DNA of 64,000 nucleotides from Filimonas sp. (GTDB lineage: Bacteria > Bacteroidota > Bacteroidia > Chitinophagales > Chitinophagaceae): the NCBI GenBank assembly GCA_017306865.1, contig JAFKHH010000019.1, positions 124,001-188,000 on the forward strand, in the 5' to 3' direction. The notes beneath the pieces are model-generated. The model saw only the letters and a list, made by a program, of their open reading frames with translations. It had not been told where the DNA came from and ran no database searches. Position numbers and translations under genes: made by a program. Below are positions 44,981-52,995 of this stretch, one piece after another (the stretch's first letter is position 1; every line of letters starts with the position of its first letter).

Positions 44981-45369
44981 ATATAAGGTTTTTGGTTGCG
45001 GAACCGGAACATGGGGACAAAAACCGGGGAGGGCAGGATTTACCTGAATTTAATCTTTTTCCTATTAATAATAAAATCAAAAAAAAGTGGCTTTACCCAC
45101 GAGGCAAATGCTTAAATAATATGAATTTATACTTTACAATTAATTTATAAGTTAGGTGATTTACTGAACATCAATAATTGATCCCGTCAACTTCAAAGCC
45201 ATAAGGCAACCTTCTATATTTTCCGAATATTTATATCATATTCCTCGTCTTATGTTAACCATTATCTCTAACTTAAAGAATCCTACACAACTAAACACAC
45301 TACATGAATATCCAAAGTTTAAAAGGAAGAGCATTATTAATACTTGCAGTGACTAGCCGATTGTTGTTA
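44981..45369. other. AT-rich intergenic region
   Basis: This gap of 389 bases separates the broken Rhs paralogue from the next minus-strand gene. It is AT-rich with short homopolymer runs. I see no coding frame with protein-like composition, no terminator hairpin and no repeat shared with other parts of the window. Confidence 0.3.
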
Positions 45370-46017
45370 TTAGTTATTGGGATCTAGTATATTGAAAAAG
45401 TTGTGTAGCGTAGCGTCGATCTCATGCCGGGTTTTTATGAGCATTGCGTTGTAGTAGCCGATTTCTTTTGACACGATAACATGAACAAATATTTCACCTG
45501 GCTGCAATAATGATGGCAAATGCGGGTTGGCAGTAGACATCAATACTGATAATGCATCAGTGCTTTTCGTGTGCAAGCCTAATAATGAACAGCTATAGAC
45601 TTCCTCTCCAAAGATGTCTTCGCTGATCCCGTTTAACTGCAAGAATGATTTAACACCGAACAGGTGTAAACCAGGTGCTGCTTCAATAAATCCATTGTCG
45701 ATACCTATTCCATTTTGATCATCGGCCAAAAGCTCATAGCGCCAGGGAACAGGCCCTACCTTGTAGATAGGCATCACCTGCAGGGCAAGTGAGGGAGAAA
45801 CCACACAGTATTTTTGAAGACTGCCGGTGCAGTATTCAATAACAGACAGATAATATTGAAATATTGCAGAAGATATATGGCGATCAACTGCTCTTGTAAC
45901 CGGGAAGTTCAAAAAATTACTTTCAAATGAGGCTGGGCTTTGGTAGTGTTGGTTGTCAATATGTAAATATGAGAAAATGCCAGCAGCAGCGATTTTTTTG
46001 AATGTCATTTCTTCCAT
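45370..46017 (-). CDS. Hypothetical protein
   Basis: I do not recognise this 215-residue protein. It starts at MEEMTFKKIA (or three codons later). There is no signal peptide or membrane segment. The composition is that of a soluble alpha/beta protein: FLNFPVTRAVDRHISSAIFQ near the start, YKVGPVPWRYELLADDQNG in the middle and EIFVHVIVSKEIGYYNAMLI near the end. It stands alone between the Rhs-related remnant and the divergent metal-resistance cluster. The 173-base gap upstream of it should hold its promoter and that of the next gene. No function can be given. Confidence 0.6.
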   Translation of the reverse strand: MEEMTFKKIAAAGIFSYLHIDNQHYQSPASFESNFLNFPVTRAVDRHISSAIFQYYLSVIEYCTGSLQKYCVVSPSLALQVMPIYKVGPVPWRYELLADDQNGIGIDNGFIEAAPGLHLFGVKSFLQLNGISEDIFGEEVYSCSLLGLHTKSTDALSVLMSTANPHLPSLLQPGEIFVHVIVSKEIGYYNAMLIKTRHEIDATLHNFFNILDPNN

Positions 46018-46190
46018 GATACTTGTCTATTTTTTTCACACCCCTTTAACCTCTTTTGCAAAAAAGGCAGAGACATATGCATGCCTGAAGGTAGGTGATA
46101 TATCCTTGGTACTAACGGTGCAGGGGGTAATTGCAGCAATGCTACAATTTTAATCCCTTATAGTAAAAAACCTTTGATTTATATTTGCAT

Positions 46191-46499
46191 ATGCGCTTCT
46201 CAGCTTTCATATTAGCTATTATTGTCTTGGTGCTCTCCTGCCTGCCTTGTACAGACAGTGGGGCAACAGCATTGAAAGCGAGAACTGAAGTTTCTTCTTC
46301 TAAACAGCTACCTGGCCATGCAGAAAGGGATTTTTGTACACCTTTCTGTGTTTGCAGTTGTTGTTCTGCTGTTTACTTCACTTATTCATTTCCTGTTACT
46401 ACACCACCTGTTGTAACAGCTTCCAATATTTATATCTCTTTTTTATCAGCCCCTTTGATAGAGATAGCATATGCCATCTGGCAGCCTCCTCAGCTTTAG
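46191..46499 (+). CDS. DUF6660-like small cysteine-rich exported protein
   Basis: The 102-residue protein starts at MRFSAFILAIIVLVLSCLPC, a hydrophobic leader, followed by TDSG and later CTPFCVCSCC, a cysteine cluster. Short proteins of this pattern (DUF6660) are known to precede CzcA/CusA heavy-metal pumps in Bacteroidota, as here. The cysteines suggest metal binding in the periplasm, perhaps as a sensor or chaperone for the pump, but that is not shown. A TTG two codons upstream could also start it. TATATTTG, which fits the Bacteroidota -7 consensus (TAnnTTTG), lies just before the ATG, so a nearly leaderless mRNA is possible. Confidence 0.7.
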   Translation: MRFSAFILAIIVLVLSCLPCTDSGATALKARTEVSSSKQLPGHAERDFCTPFCVCSCCSAVYFTYSFPVTTPPVVTASNIYISFLSAPLIEIAYAIWQPPQL

Positions 46500-46598
46500 C
46501 ATTCCTCGACGTTTAAATTAGCATGTGCTGACCTGCAGGCCACCATACCCTGCTGGTACATTGCTAAACACACGTACACCCATCAGAATTTATTGTAT

Positions 46599-46668
46599 CC
46601 AAATGCCACAGGCAGTGCCCGTGATCATTATGCGCTTGCATACCTACCCGGTATTGCGTGGCATTTGG
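46599..46668 (+). promoter_or_regulatory. Long inverted repeat in the leader of the czcA transcript
   Basis: CCAAATGCCAC (46599-46609) and GTGGCATTTGG (46658-46668) form a perfect 11-bp stem around a 48-base loop that itself contains pairing segments (for example TACC/GGTA near 46642-46655). It lies 177 bases before the pump start. A folded leader RNA is possible; no known riboswitch class is recognised. Confidence 0.4.
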
Positions 46669-46696
46669 TGTAGTCCTATTTTTTAAAAGCTTAAAC

Positions 46697-46882
46697 GTGA
46701 AACAACACAGCAGGAAAAAGCGTGTGCAATGGAGCATGAAAGATAAACTATTAAGTGGCTTTATGCTTGTGCTGGGCCTGTTTATGCTCGTTGCCGTCTC
46801 AATCATGTTAACACAGTTTTATAAGCGATTAAACGCAATCGACAATGCTCAACAAGATCATTCAGTTCTCAATAAAAAATAA
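46697..46882 (+). CDS. Possible small membrane protein overlapping czcA
   Basis: A frame of 61 codons from a GTG at 46697 (an ATG at 46736 with GGAG before it is the alternative) encodes a basic N-terminus and one strong membrane helix (LLSGFMLVLGLFMLVAVSIM), then a polar tail. It overlaps the start of the pump gene by 38 bases in another frame. The helix and the charge pattern look like a real small membrane protein, yet there is no family support and no good start, so it may be chance. If real it would be co-translated with the pump. Confidence 0.35.
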   Translation: MKQHSRKKRVQWSMKDKLLSGFMLVLGLFMLVAVSIMLTQFYKRLNAIDNAQQDHSVLNKK

Positions 46883-49800
46883 GCTGATCATTGGCCTTCT
46901 AACGTTAGGTCTGATAATATGGGGCGTCTATTCTCTTAAAAAGCTACCCATCGATGCCGTGCCTGATATCACCAATAACCAGGTACAGGTTATTACCCAG
47001 TCGCCCTCCCTGGCATCACAGGAAGTAGAACGACTCATTACTTTTCCCATTGAACAAACGATGTCAACTATTCCTGAAATCCAGGAAGTAAGATCTATGT
47101 CCCGCTTTGGCTTGTCAGTAGTAACGATCATCTTCCATGATGATGTAGATATCTACTGGGCCAGGCAGCAGGTGAATGAAAAATTGGGAGAAGCTAAAAA
47201 TAATATTCCCCCCGGCATAGGAAACCCCGAAATGTCGCCGATTTCTACCGGGCTTGGCGAGATATACCAGTATATCATCAGGCCGCAAAAGGGTTTTGAA
47301 AAAAAATATGATGCGCGCGAGTTAAGATCTATACAGGACTGGATCGTAAGGAGGCAGTTGCTTGGTACCCCCGGCGTAGCGGAAGTCAATAGTTTTGGCG
47401 GCCTGCTCAAACAATACGAGATAGCCTTAAAGCCAGACCAGCTACGCAGCTATAACCTGAGTATTACCGATGTATTTAAAGCGCTCGAACAGAATAACCA
47501 GAATACAGGCGGCGCGTACATAGATAAAAAGCCTAACGCTTATTTTATCCGCAGCGAAGGTCTGATCGCAGATACAACAGATATCGCTCAAATCGTGGTG
47601 ACCAATACGGCAAACGGCATCCCGGTACTTATAAGAGATATTGCAACTGTGCGTATTGGGGAAGCTATCCGTTACGGGGCACTTACCCGCAATGGCGAAG
47701 GCGAGGCTGTTGGTGGTATTGTAATGATGCTGAAAGGATCTAATTCCAGCAAAGTTGTCCAGCTAGTGAAAGACAAAATGGTACAGATCAATAAATCTTT
47801 ACCTGAAGGTGTAGTAGTAGAACCATTCCTTGACCGGAGTGCGCTGGTTGGGCGTGCCGTGGAAACAGTGAAAAAGAACCTGATAGAAGGAGCCCTGATC
47901 GTGATATTCGTACTGGTCGTATTCCTTGGAAACTTCAGGGCTGGTTTTGTCGTGGCTTCCGTTATCCCGCTGGCGATGCTTTTTGCCATCTGCCTGATGA
48001 ATCTTTTTGGGGTGTCGGGCAACCTGATGAGCCTCGGTGCCATAGATTTCGGGTTGATTGTAGATGGTGCGGTCATCATCGTAGAGGCAACTATGCACCA
48101 GCTTGCACATCGAAGGTCGAAAAGGTTGACACAGGAAGAATTAGATGATGAGGTATATAAGTCAAGTGGCAAAATGATGAACTCTGCCGCCTTTGGCCAG
48201 ATCATCATCCTGATCGTGTACCTGCCCATATTAGCGCTCGTGGGTATTGAAGGGAAAATGTTTGGCCCGATGGCCCAAACGGTTTCTTTTGCGATACTCG
48301 GTGCCTTTATCTTATCCCTGACCTATGTACCGATGATGTCTGCGCTGGTACTCAGCAAAAAAAGCAGTACCAAAGAAACGTTCTCTGATAAGATGATGCG
48401 TTTCCTGCAAAAACTTTACCTGCCTATTATAAAGGGTGCCCTGAAAAGGAGGCTCGTAATCCTGCTTAGCGCAATTGCTCTGCTTACGGTTAGTATTATC
48501 CTGTTCTTACGTATGGGTGGCGAATTTATCCCTACCCTGGAAGAAGGCGACTTCGCTGTCGAAACAAGGTTGCTTACCGGTAGTTCCCTTACCCAGACAA
48601 TGGATAAAGTAGACCAGGCATCCAAGCTTTTAATGCAGAAATTCCCGGAAGTAAAAGAAGTCATTGGTAAAATCGGTGCAGCAGAAATACCGACTGACCC
48701 GATGCCAATGGAGGCTTGCGATCTTACAATTCTTTTAAAAAATAAAGATGAATGGGTAAGCGCGAAGACGAGGGAAGAGCTTGCCAATAAAATGGCCGAG
48801 GCCCTCGAAACAATACCGGGCGTTAGTTTTGGCTTTTCCCAGCCGGTCCAGTTGCGTATGAACGAACTCATCGCTGGTGTAAGACAGGACGTGGGTATTA
48901 AGATTTTCGGGGAAAACCTCGATGAACTAACCGCCCTCTCAGAGAAGATCGGCAAAATCGTCAGCACTGTACCGGGTGCGAAGGATCTATACCTGGAAAA
49001 AGTCAGTGGCCTGCCGCAGATCGTAGTAACTATTGAGCGTGCAAAAGTGGCTCAATACGGCCTTAGTATTGAAACCATTAACCAGGCCATCAGCGCTGCT
49101 TTTGCAGGCCAGTCCGCAGGGCTGGTTTATGAAGGAGAAAAACGCTATGACCTGGTGGTGCGTTTAGCAGAAGCCAACAGGCAGAACATTGATGACGTTC
49201 GCAATATCTATATAACCACCCCTACAGGCAACCAGGTGCCTCTTTCCCAGCTTGCTGATGTGAGTTTCCGCATCGGCCCGAACCAGATACAAAGAGAAGA
49301 TACCAAACGTCGTATTATCGTTGGTTTCAATGTACGTGACCGCGATATAGAAAGCGTGGTAAAAGATATACAGGCAAAGATTAACCAGCAGGTTAAACTG
49401 CCGGTGGGCTACTATATTACTTACGGAGGCCAGTTTAAAAACCTGGAAGAAGCTAAAGGGCGTCTTTCTGTTGCAGTTCCGTTAGCCCTTGGCCTGATCC
49501 TCCTGTTATTATTTTTCACATTCGGGTCTATTAAGCAATCTATCCTCATATTCACGGCTATCCCGATGTCAGCCATAGGCGGCATCCTCGCACTTCTGAT
49601 CAGGGACATGCCATTCTCTATTTCTGCCGGTGTTGGTTTCATCGCCTTATTCGGCGTGGCGGTGCTCAACGGTATCGTACTCATCAGTGAGTTTAACCGG
49701 ATCAAAGAAAGCGGGGTAACTGATTTGCGGCAGATCATTATCGAAGGGACTAAAGTGCGTTTGCGACCGGTACTGATGACCGCTACGGTAGCGTCGCTTG

Positions 49801-51206
49801 GTTTTTTCCCGATGGCGTTCTCTGCCGGTAGCGGTGCGGAGGTGCAGAAACCACTGGCAACGGTTGTAATTGGTGGCCTGGTATCAGCAACCTGCCTTAC
49901 ACTGGTGGTACTGCCGATATTATACACCTATTTTGAAAATATGCGTTTGAAAAAAATAAAGAAACAGGCCATTGCCTTAGTTGTGTTGCTGTTGTTTGCA
50001 ACCTTGCCTTTTGCGTCGCAGGCTCAATCGATAGGGGCCAAGCTAAGCGAAGCGCGTGCAGTAGAACTGGCGATTGCAGGTAATCCTAACGTTAAATCAG
50101 CTAACCTGGAAGTGCTGCGGCAAAACCAGTTACGCAAAACGGCCAATGACTTCGGTAAAACAGCTATCCAGTTACAATACGGCCAGGCCAACAGTGTAAA
50201 ATGGGATACCTACAGAAGTATCAGCCAAGCAATTCCCAATCCGACCCTATTCTCTTCCAATAAGCGACTGGGGGACGCGCAGATAAAGTCGGCGCAGATA
50301 AATGTGCAGGTGACGCAAAATGAGCTTACCTACCAGGTACGTACTACATGGCAGCAGCTTGCCTATTTTGAGCAGCTTAAACATTTCCTGCAATACCAGG
50401 ATACGATATACAGCAATTTCCTGAAGGCTGCAGAAGCACGCTACCGTACAGGTGAAACCAACCTGCTGGAACAGAAAACCGCGGAAACACAGCTTACCGA
50501 GGTACGCAATACGCTGCACAGGAATGATGCGGATATCCTTATCTACCAGCGCCAGCTAATGACTTTGCTTAACACGGAAAATGCTGTGGCCATTGACGCC
50601 GATACGTTAAACAAATTGTCGCTTAACGAACAGTTCACCATGCAGGATAGCCTTTCTAACCCTACGGTGGCATGGATGAGACAACAGATCGATATCGCGG
50701 AAAAGAGTATGCTTGTTGAAAGAGCGAAGGCGAGACCTGATTTCTCTATTGGATACTTTAACCAGTCTATCATTGGCACACAAAATGTCAATGGGCAGGA
50801 TAAGTATTATGGTGGCGGTTACCGTTTCCAGGGGGTACAGGTAGGTGTCCAGATACCGCTCTTCTACAGCGCTTACTCCAACCGCATCAGGGCAGCAAAG
50901 ACGCAACAGCTCATCAGCGAAAGCAATTTCCAGGTGTACAATTTAAACCTGAAGGGCCAGTACCAGCAAGCGATACAGGAGTATATTAAAAACAGGACAA
51001 GTGTGACTTATTATGAATCCAGCGCCATACCGAATGCGAACCTGATACAAAAACAGGCACAAACAGCTTTCCGGGGTGGCGACATCGGCTACGTGGAATT
51101 TTTGCAGGCAATGAAGACTTATACAGATATCCAGAGCAGTTACCTGCAGGCCATTAATGCCTACAATCTTTCCGTTGTCACCATCGAATATCTCTTAGGT
51201 AAATAA
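46845..51206 (+). CDS. czcA: CzcA/CusA-type heavy-metal RND pump fused to a TolC-like channel
   Basis: The 1453-residue protein is a fusion. Residues 1-1032 are an HME-family RND pump: KKLPIDAVPDITNNQVQV near the start, twelve membrane segments, and DFGLIVDGAVIIVE, where Asp and Glu in segment 4 are the proton-relay residues of metal RND pumps. Residues 1033-1453 are a TolC-like outer-membrane channel starting MRLKKIKKQ, then a signal-peptide-like helix ending SQAQ, then SEARAVELAIAGNPNVKSA and the usual long helices. It exports Zn, Cd, Co or Cu ions driven by protons, together with the adaptor encoded 27 bases later. Such fusions occur in Bacteroidota; which ion is pumped cannot be told. Confidence 0.95.
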   Translation: MLNKIIQFSIKNKLIIGLLTLGLIIWGVYSLKKLPIDAVPDITNNQVQVITQSPSLASQEVERLITFPIEQTMSTIPEIQEVRSMSRFGLSVVTIIFHDDVDIYWARQQVNEKLGEAKNNIPPGIGNPEMSPISTGLGEIYQYIIRPQKGFEKKYDARELRSIQDWIVRRQLLGTPGVAEVNSFGGLLKQYEIALKPDQLRSYNLSITDVFKALEQNNQNTGGAYIDKKPNAYFIRSEGLIADTTDIAQIVVTNTANGIPVLIRDIATVRIGEAIRYGALTRNGEGEAVGGIVMMLKGSNSSKVVQLVKDKMVQINKSLPEGVVVEPFLDRSALVGRAVETVKKNLIEGALIVIFVLVVFLGNFRAGFVVASVIPLAMLFAICLMNLFGVSGNLMSLGAIDFGLIVDGAVIIVEATMHQLAHRRSKRLTQEELDDEVYKSSGKMMNSAAFGQIIILIVYLPILALVGIEGKMFGPMAQTVSFAILGAFILSLTYVPMMSALVLSKKSSTKETFSDKMMRFLQKLYLPIIKGALKRRLVILLSAIALLTVSIILFLRMGGEFIPTLEEGDFAVETRLLTGSSLTQTMDKVDQASKLLMQKFPEVKEVIGKIGAAEIPTDPMPMEACDLTILLKNKDEWVSAKTREELANKMAEALETIPGVSFGFSQPVQLRMNELIAGVRQDVGIKIFGENLDELTALSEKIGKIVSTVPGAKDLYLEKVSGLPQIVVTIERAKVAQYGLSIETINQAISAAFAGQSAGLVYEGEKRYDLVVRLAEANRQNIDDVRNIYITTPTGNQVPLSQLADVSFRIGPNQIQREDTKRRIIVGFNVRDRDIESVVKDIQAKINQQVKLPVGYYITYGGQFKNLEEAKGRLSVAVPLALGLILLLLFFTFGSIKQSILIFTAIPMSAIGGILALLIRDMPFSISAGVGFIALFGVAVLNGIVLISEFNRIKESGVTDLRQIIIEGTKVRLRPVLMTATVASLGFFPMAFSAGSGAEVQKPLATVVIGGLVSATCLTLVVLPILYTYFENMRLKKIKKQAIALVVLLLFATLPFASQAQSIGAKLSEARAVELAIAGNPNVKSANLEVLRQNQLRKTANDFGKTAIQLQYGQANSVKWDTYRSISQAIPNPTLFSSNKRLGDAQIKSAQINVQVTQNELTYQVRTTWQQLAYFEQLKHFLQYQDTIYSNFLKAAEARYRTGETNLLEQKTAETQLTEVRNTLHRNDADILIYQRQLMTLLNTENAVAIDADTLNKLSLNEQFTMQDSLSNPTVAWMRQQIDIAEKSMLVERAKARPDFSIGYFNQSIIGTQNVNGQDKYYGGGYRFQGVQVGVQIPLFYSAYSNRIRAAKTQQLISESNFQVYNLNLKGQYQQAIQEYIKNRTSVTYYESSAIPNANLIQKQAQTAFRGGDIGYVEFLQAMKTYTDIQSSYLQAINAYNLSVVTIEYLLGK

Positions 51207-51232
51207 TACGTAACATAAAGAACAGAACAAAA

Positions 51233-52468
51233 ATGAAAACCAGATATATCACTGCCACACTTTTAATAGCCGCCGCTGTAACCTTCACCGCCTGCGGTGG
51301 AAAAAATGAGCCTGCCACAGATAAGAAGGAAACACCGGCTGACAGCAGCCGCAAGCAAAGTGAAACGGTTGTCGAATTAACTAAAGAACAATATAACACT
51401 GTTGGTATCACCACCAGCCAGGTAACCAAAAGGCCGCTAAGCGGCGTATTAAAGGTAAACGGTTTCCTCGATGTACCACCGCAAAACCTCGTGAGCGTTA
51501 CGGTGCAGATTGGCGGTATCGTGCAGTCTACACCATTATTACAGGGCAGCTTCACCCGCAAGGGCGAGGTTATTGCCGTATTGCAAAATCAGGACTATGT
51601 ACAGTTACAACAGGACTACCTCGATATGAAAAGCCAGTTGGAGTTTTCAGATGCAGAATACAAAAGACAGCAGGAACTGTCAAAGGAAAATGTGAATGCA
51701 CAGAAAATTCTACAACAGGCAAAATCACAGTATTACAGCCTCCTTGCACGCCTGAGCGGTATCAAAGAAAAACTACTTCTTTTAAAAATAGACCCGGACA
51801 AATTAACTGCATCCACTATTACCGGTAGTGTTAAAGTGTATGCACCAGTGGACGGGTATGTGACCAAGGTGAATGTCAATGTGGGAAAATTCGTCAACTC
51901 CAATGATGTCATGTTTGAAATCGTAAACGGTTCTAATCTGCATGTCGAACTAAACGTTTTTGAAAAAGACATCTCCAAGATCAAGGCAGGCCAGAAAGTA
52001 CGTTTTAAGCTCGCTAATGAAACCCAGGAAAGGTTAGCTACTATCTCTTTAATAGGAAAAGAAATTAACCCTGATAAAACGGTGCGTGTACATGCGATAG
52101 CTAAAGATGGCACCAGCAGCAGCTTTATACCGGGGACTTACCTCAGCGCAAATGTCGAAACCGTTTCCAGCGAGGTATTTACCCTGCCAAGTGAATCAAT
52201 TGTTGACTTTGAGGGGAAAAAATATGTATTCGTATCGAAGGGTACACATACCGAGCAGGAAAACGCTGCCGCAGCAAACAGTAAAGATCCTGGTGCCCCA
52301 CAAGAGAAATATGTTTTCGAGATGGTAGAAGTTAATGTCGGCATTACTGATAGTGGCTTTACCGAGGTGCAATTACCTGCAACGCTGGATGCAAGCAAAA
52401 CAAGCATTGTTACAAAGGGAACGTATGATTTGCTTTCTAAACTGAAAAATTCAGAAGAAGAGGAATAG
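51233..52468 (+). CDS. czcB: CzcB-type RND periplasmic adaptor lipoprotein
   Basis: The 411-residue protein has a lipoprotein signal with lipobox VTFTAC (Cys21). The membrane-fusion-protein layout follows: ISVT-like barrel strands, LVSVTVQIGGIVQSTPLLQG as the first lipoyl half, a coiled-coil hairpin (about 120-175) and VYAPVDGYVTKVNVNVGKFV as the second lipoyl half. The beta-barrel part comes next. It links the inner-membrane pump to the outer-membrane channel, which here is the pump's own C-terminal domain. It lies 27 bases behind the fused pump gene. There is no separate CzcC gene in the cluster, consistent with the fusion. Confidence 0.93.
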   Translation: MKTRYITATLLIAAAVTFTACGGKNEPATDKKETPADSSRKQSETVVELTKEQYNTVGITTSQVTKRPLSGVLKVNGFLDVPPQNLVSVTVQIGGIVQSTPLLQGSFTRKGEVIAVLQNQDYVQLQQDYLDMKSQLEFSDAEYKRQQELSKENVNAQKILQQAKSQYYSLLARLSGIKEKLLLLKIDPDKLTASTITGSVKVYAPVDGYVTKVNVNVGKFVNSNDVMFEIVNGSNLHVELNVFEKDISKIKAGQKVRFKLANETQERLATISLIGKEINPDKTVRVHAIAKDGTSSSFIPGTYLSANVETVSSEVFTLPSESIVDFEGKKYVFVSKGTHTEQENAAAANSKDPGAPQEKYVFEMVEVNVGITDSGFTEVQLPATLDASKTSIVTKGTYDLLSKLKNSEEEE

Positions 52469-52533
52469 GATTTTGCCAAGATCAAAGCACAGCCAAGTTA
52501 ACCCTGTTTACTCAACGCTTAAACGATAAACAA

Positions 52534-52995
52534 ATGGATTGGAACACAGAACTGACCTTAATTGTCCGCACCTTACTTGCGACAATCATCGGTGCCCTCG
52601 TCGGCCTCGAAAGGGAACTTCATGGACGGGAGGCTGGCATCCGTACCTACGCCGCCGTAGCCCTGGGCGCATGCACTTTCGGGTTGCTTTCGCAACATGT
52701 TGGGCCTGCTGTTGACACGAGGATCGCTGCCAACGTAGCTACCGGCATAGGCTTTATTGGTGCGGGCCTGATCTTTAAGGATGGCTCTAGGGTTTCAGGG
52801 TTAACAACTGCTGCTACTATTTGGAGTACGGCTGCAATGGGGTTGTCTATCGCATTTGGCATGTATGTACTGGGCGTACTGACGGGCCTGATTATCTTCC
52901 TGTTGTTGGCAGTACACGATTTCCCCGTATGGAAAAAATTTAAAGAAAAACACGCACAACATAAAAACAAGAAGCATGAAAACGGAAACGCATAA
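52534..52995 (+). CDS. MgtC/SapB-family membrane protein
   Basis: The 153-residue protein has the MgtC signature: LLATIIGALVGLERELHGRE, then GIRTYAAVALGACTFGLLS and GFIGAGLIFKDG, with four or five membrane segments. The C-terminus is basic and His-rich (HAQHKNKKHENGNA). MgtC-like proteins act on membrane energetics and Mg or phosphate homeostasis; in metal clusters the role is unclear. Its last 20 bases overlap the start of the P-type ATPase gene, so the two are translationally coupled. Function in this cluster is inferred only from position. Confidence 0.88.
   Translation: MDWNTELTLIVRTLLATIIGALVGLERELHGREAGIRTYAAVALGACTFGLLSQHVGPAVDTRIAANVATGIGFIGAGLIFKDGSRVSGLTTAATIWSTAAMGLSIAFGMYVLGVLTGLIIFLLLAVHDFPVWKKFKEKHAQHKNKKHENGNA

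Noticed and set aside
47672-48229. A 185-codon minus-strand frame inside the RND pump gene
   Set aside because: It is an antisense shadow of a strongly conserved gene; its residues mirror the sense codons.
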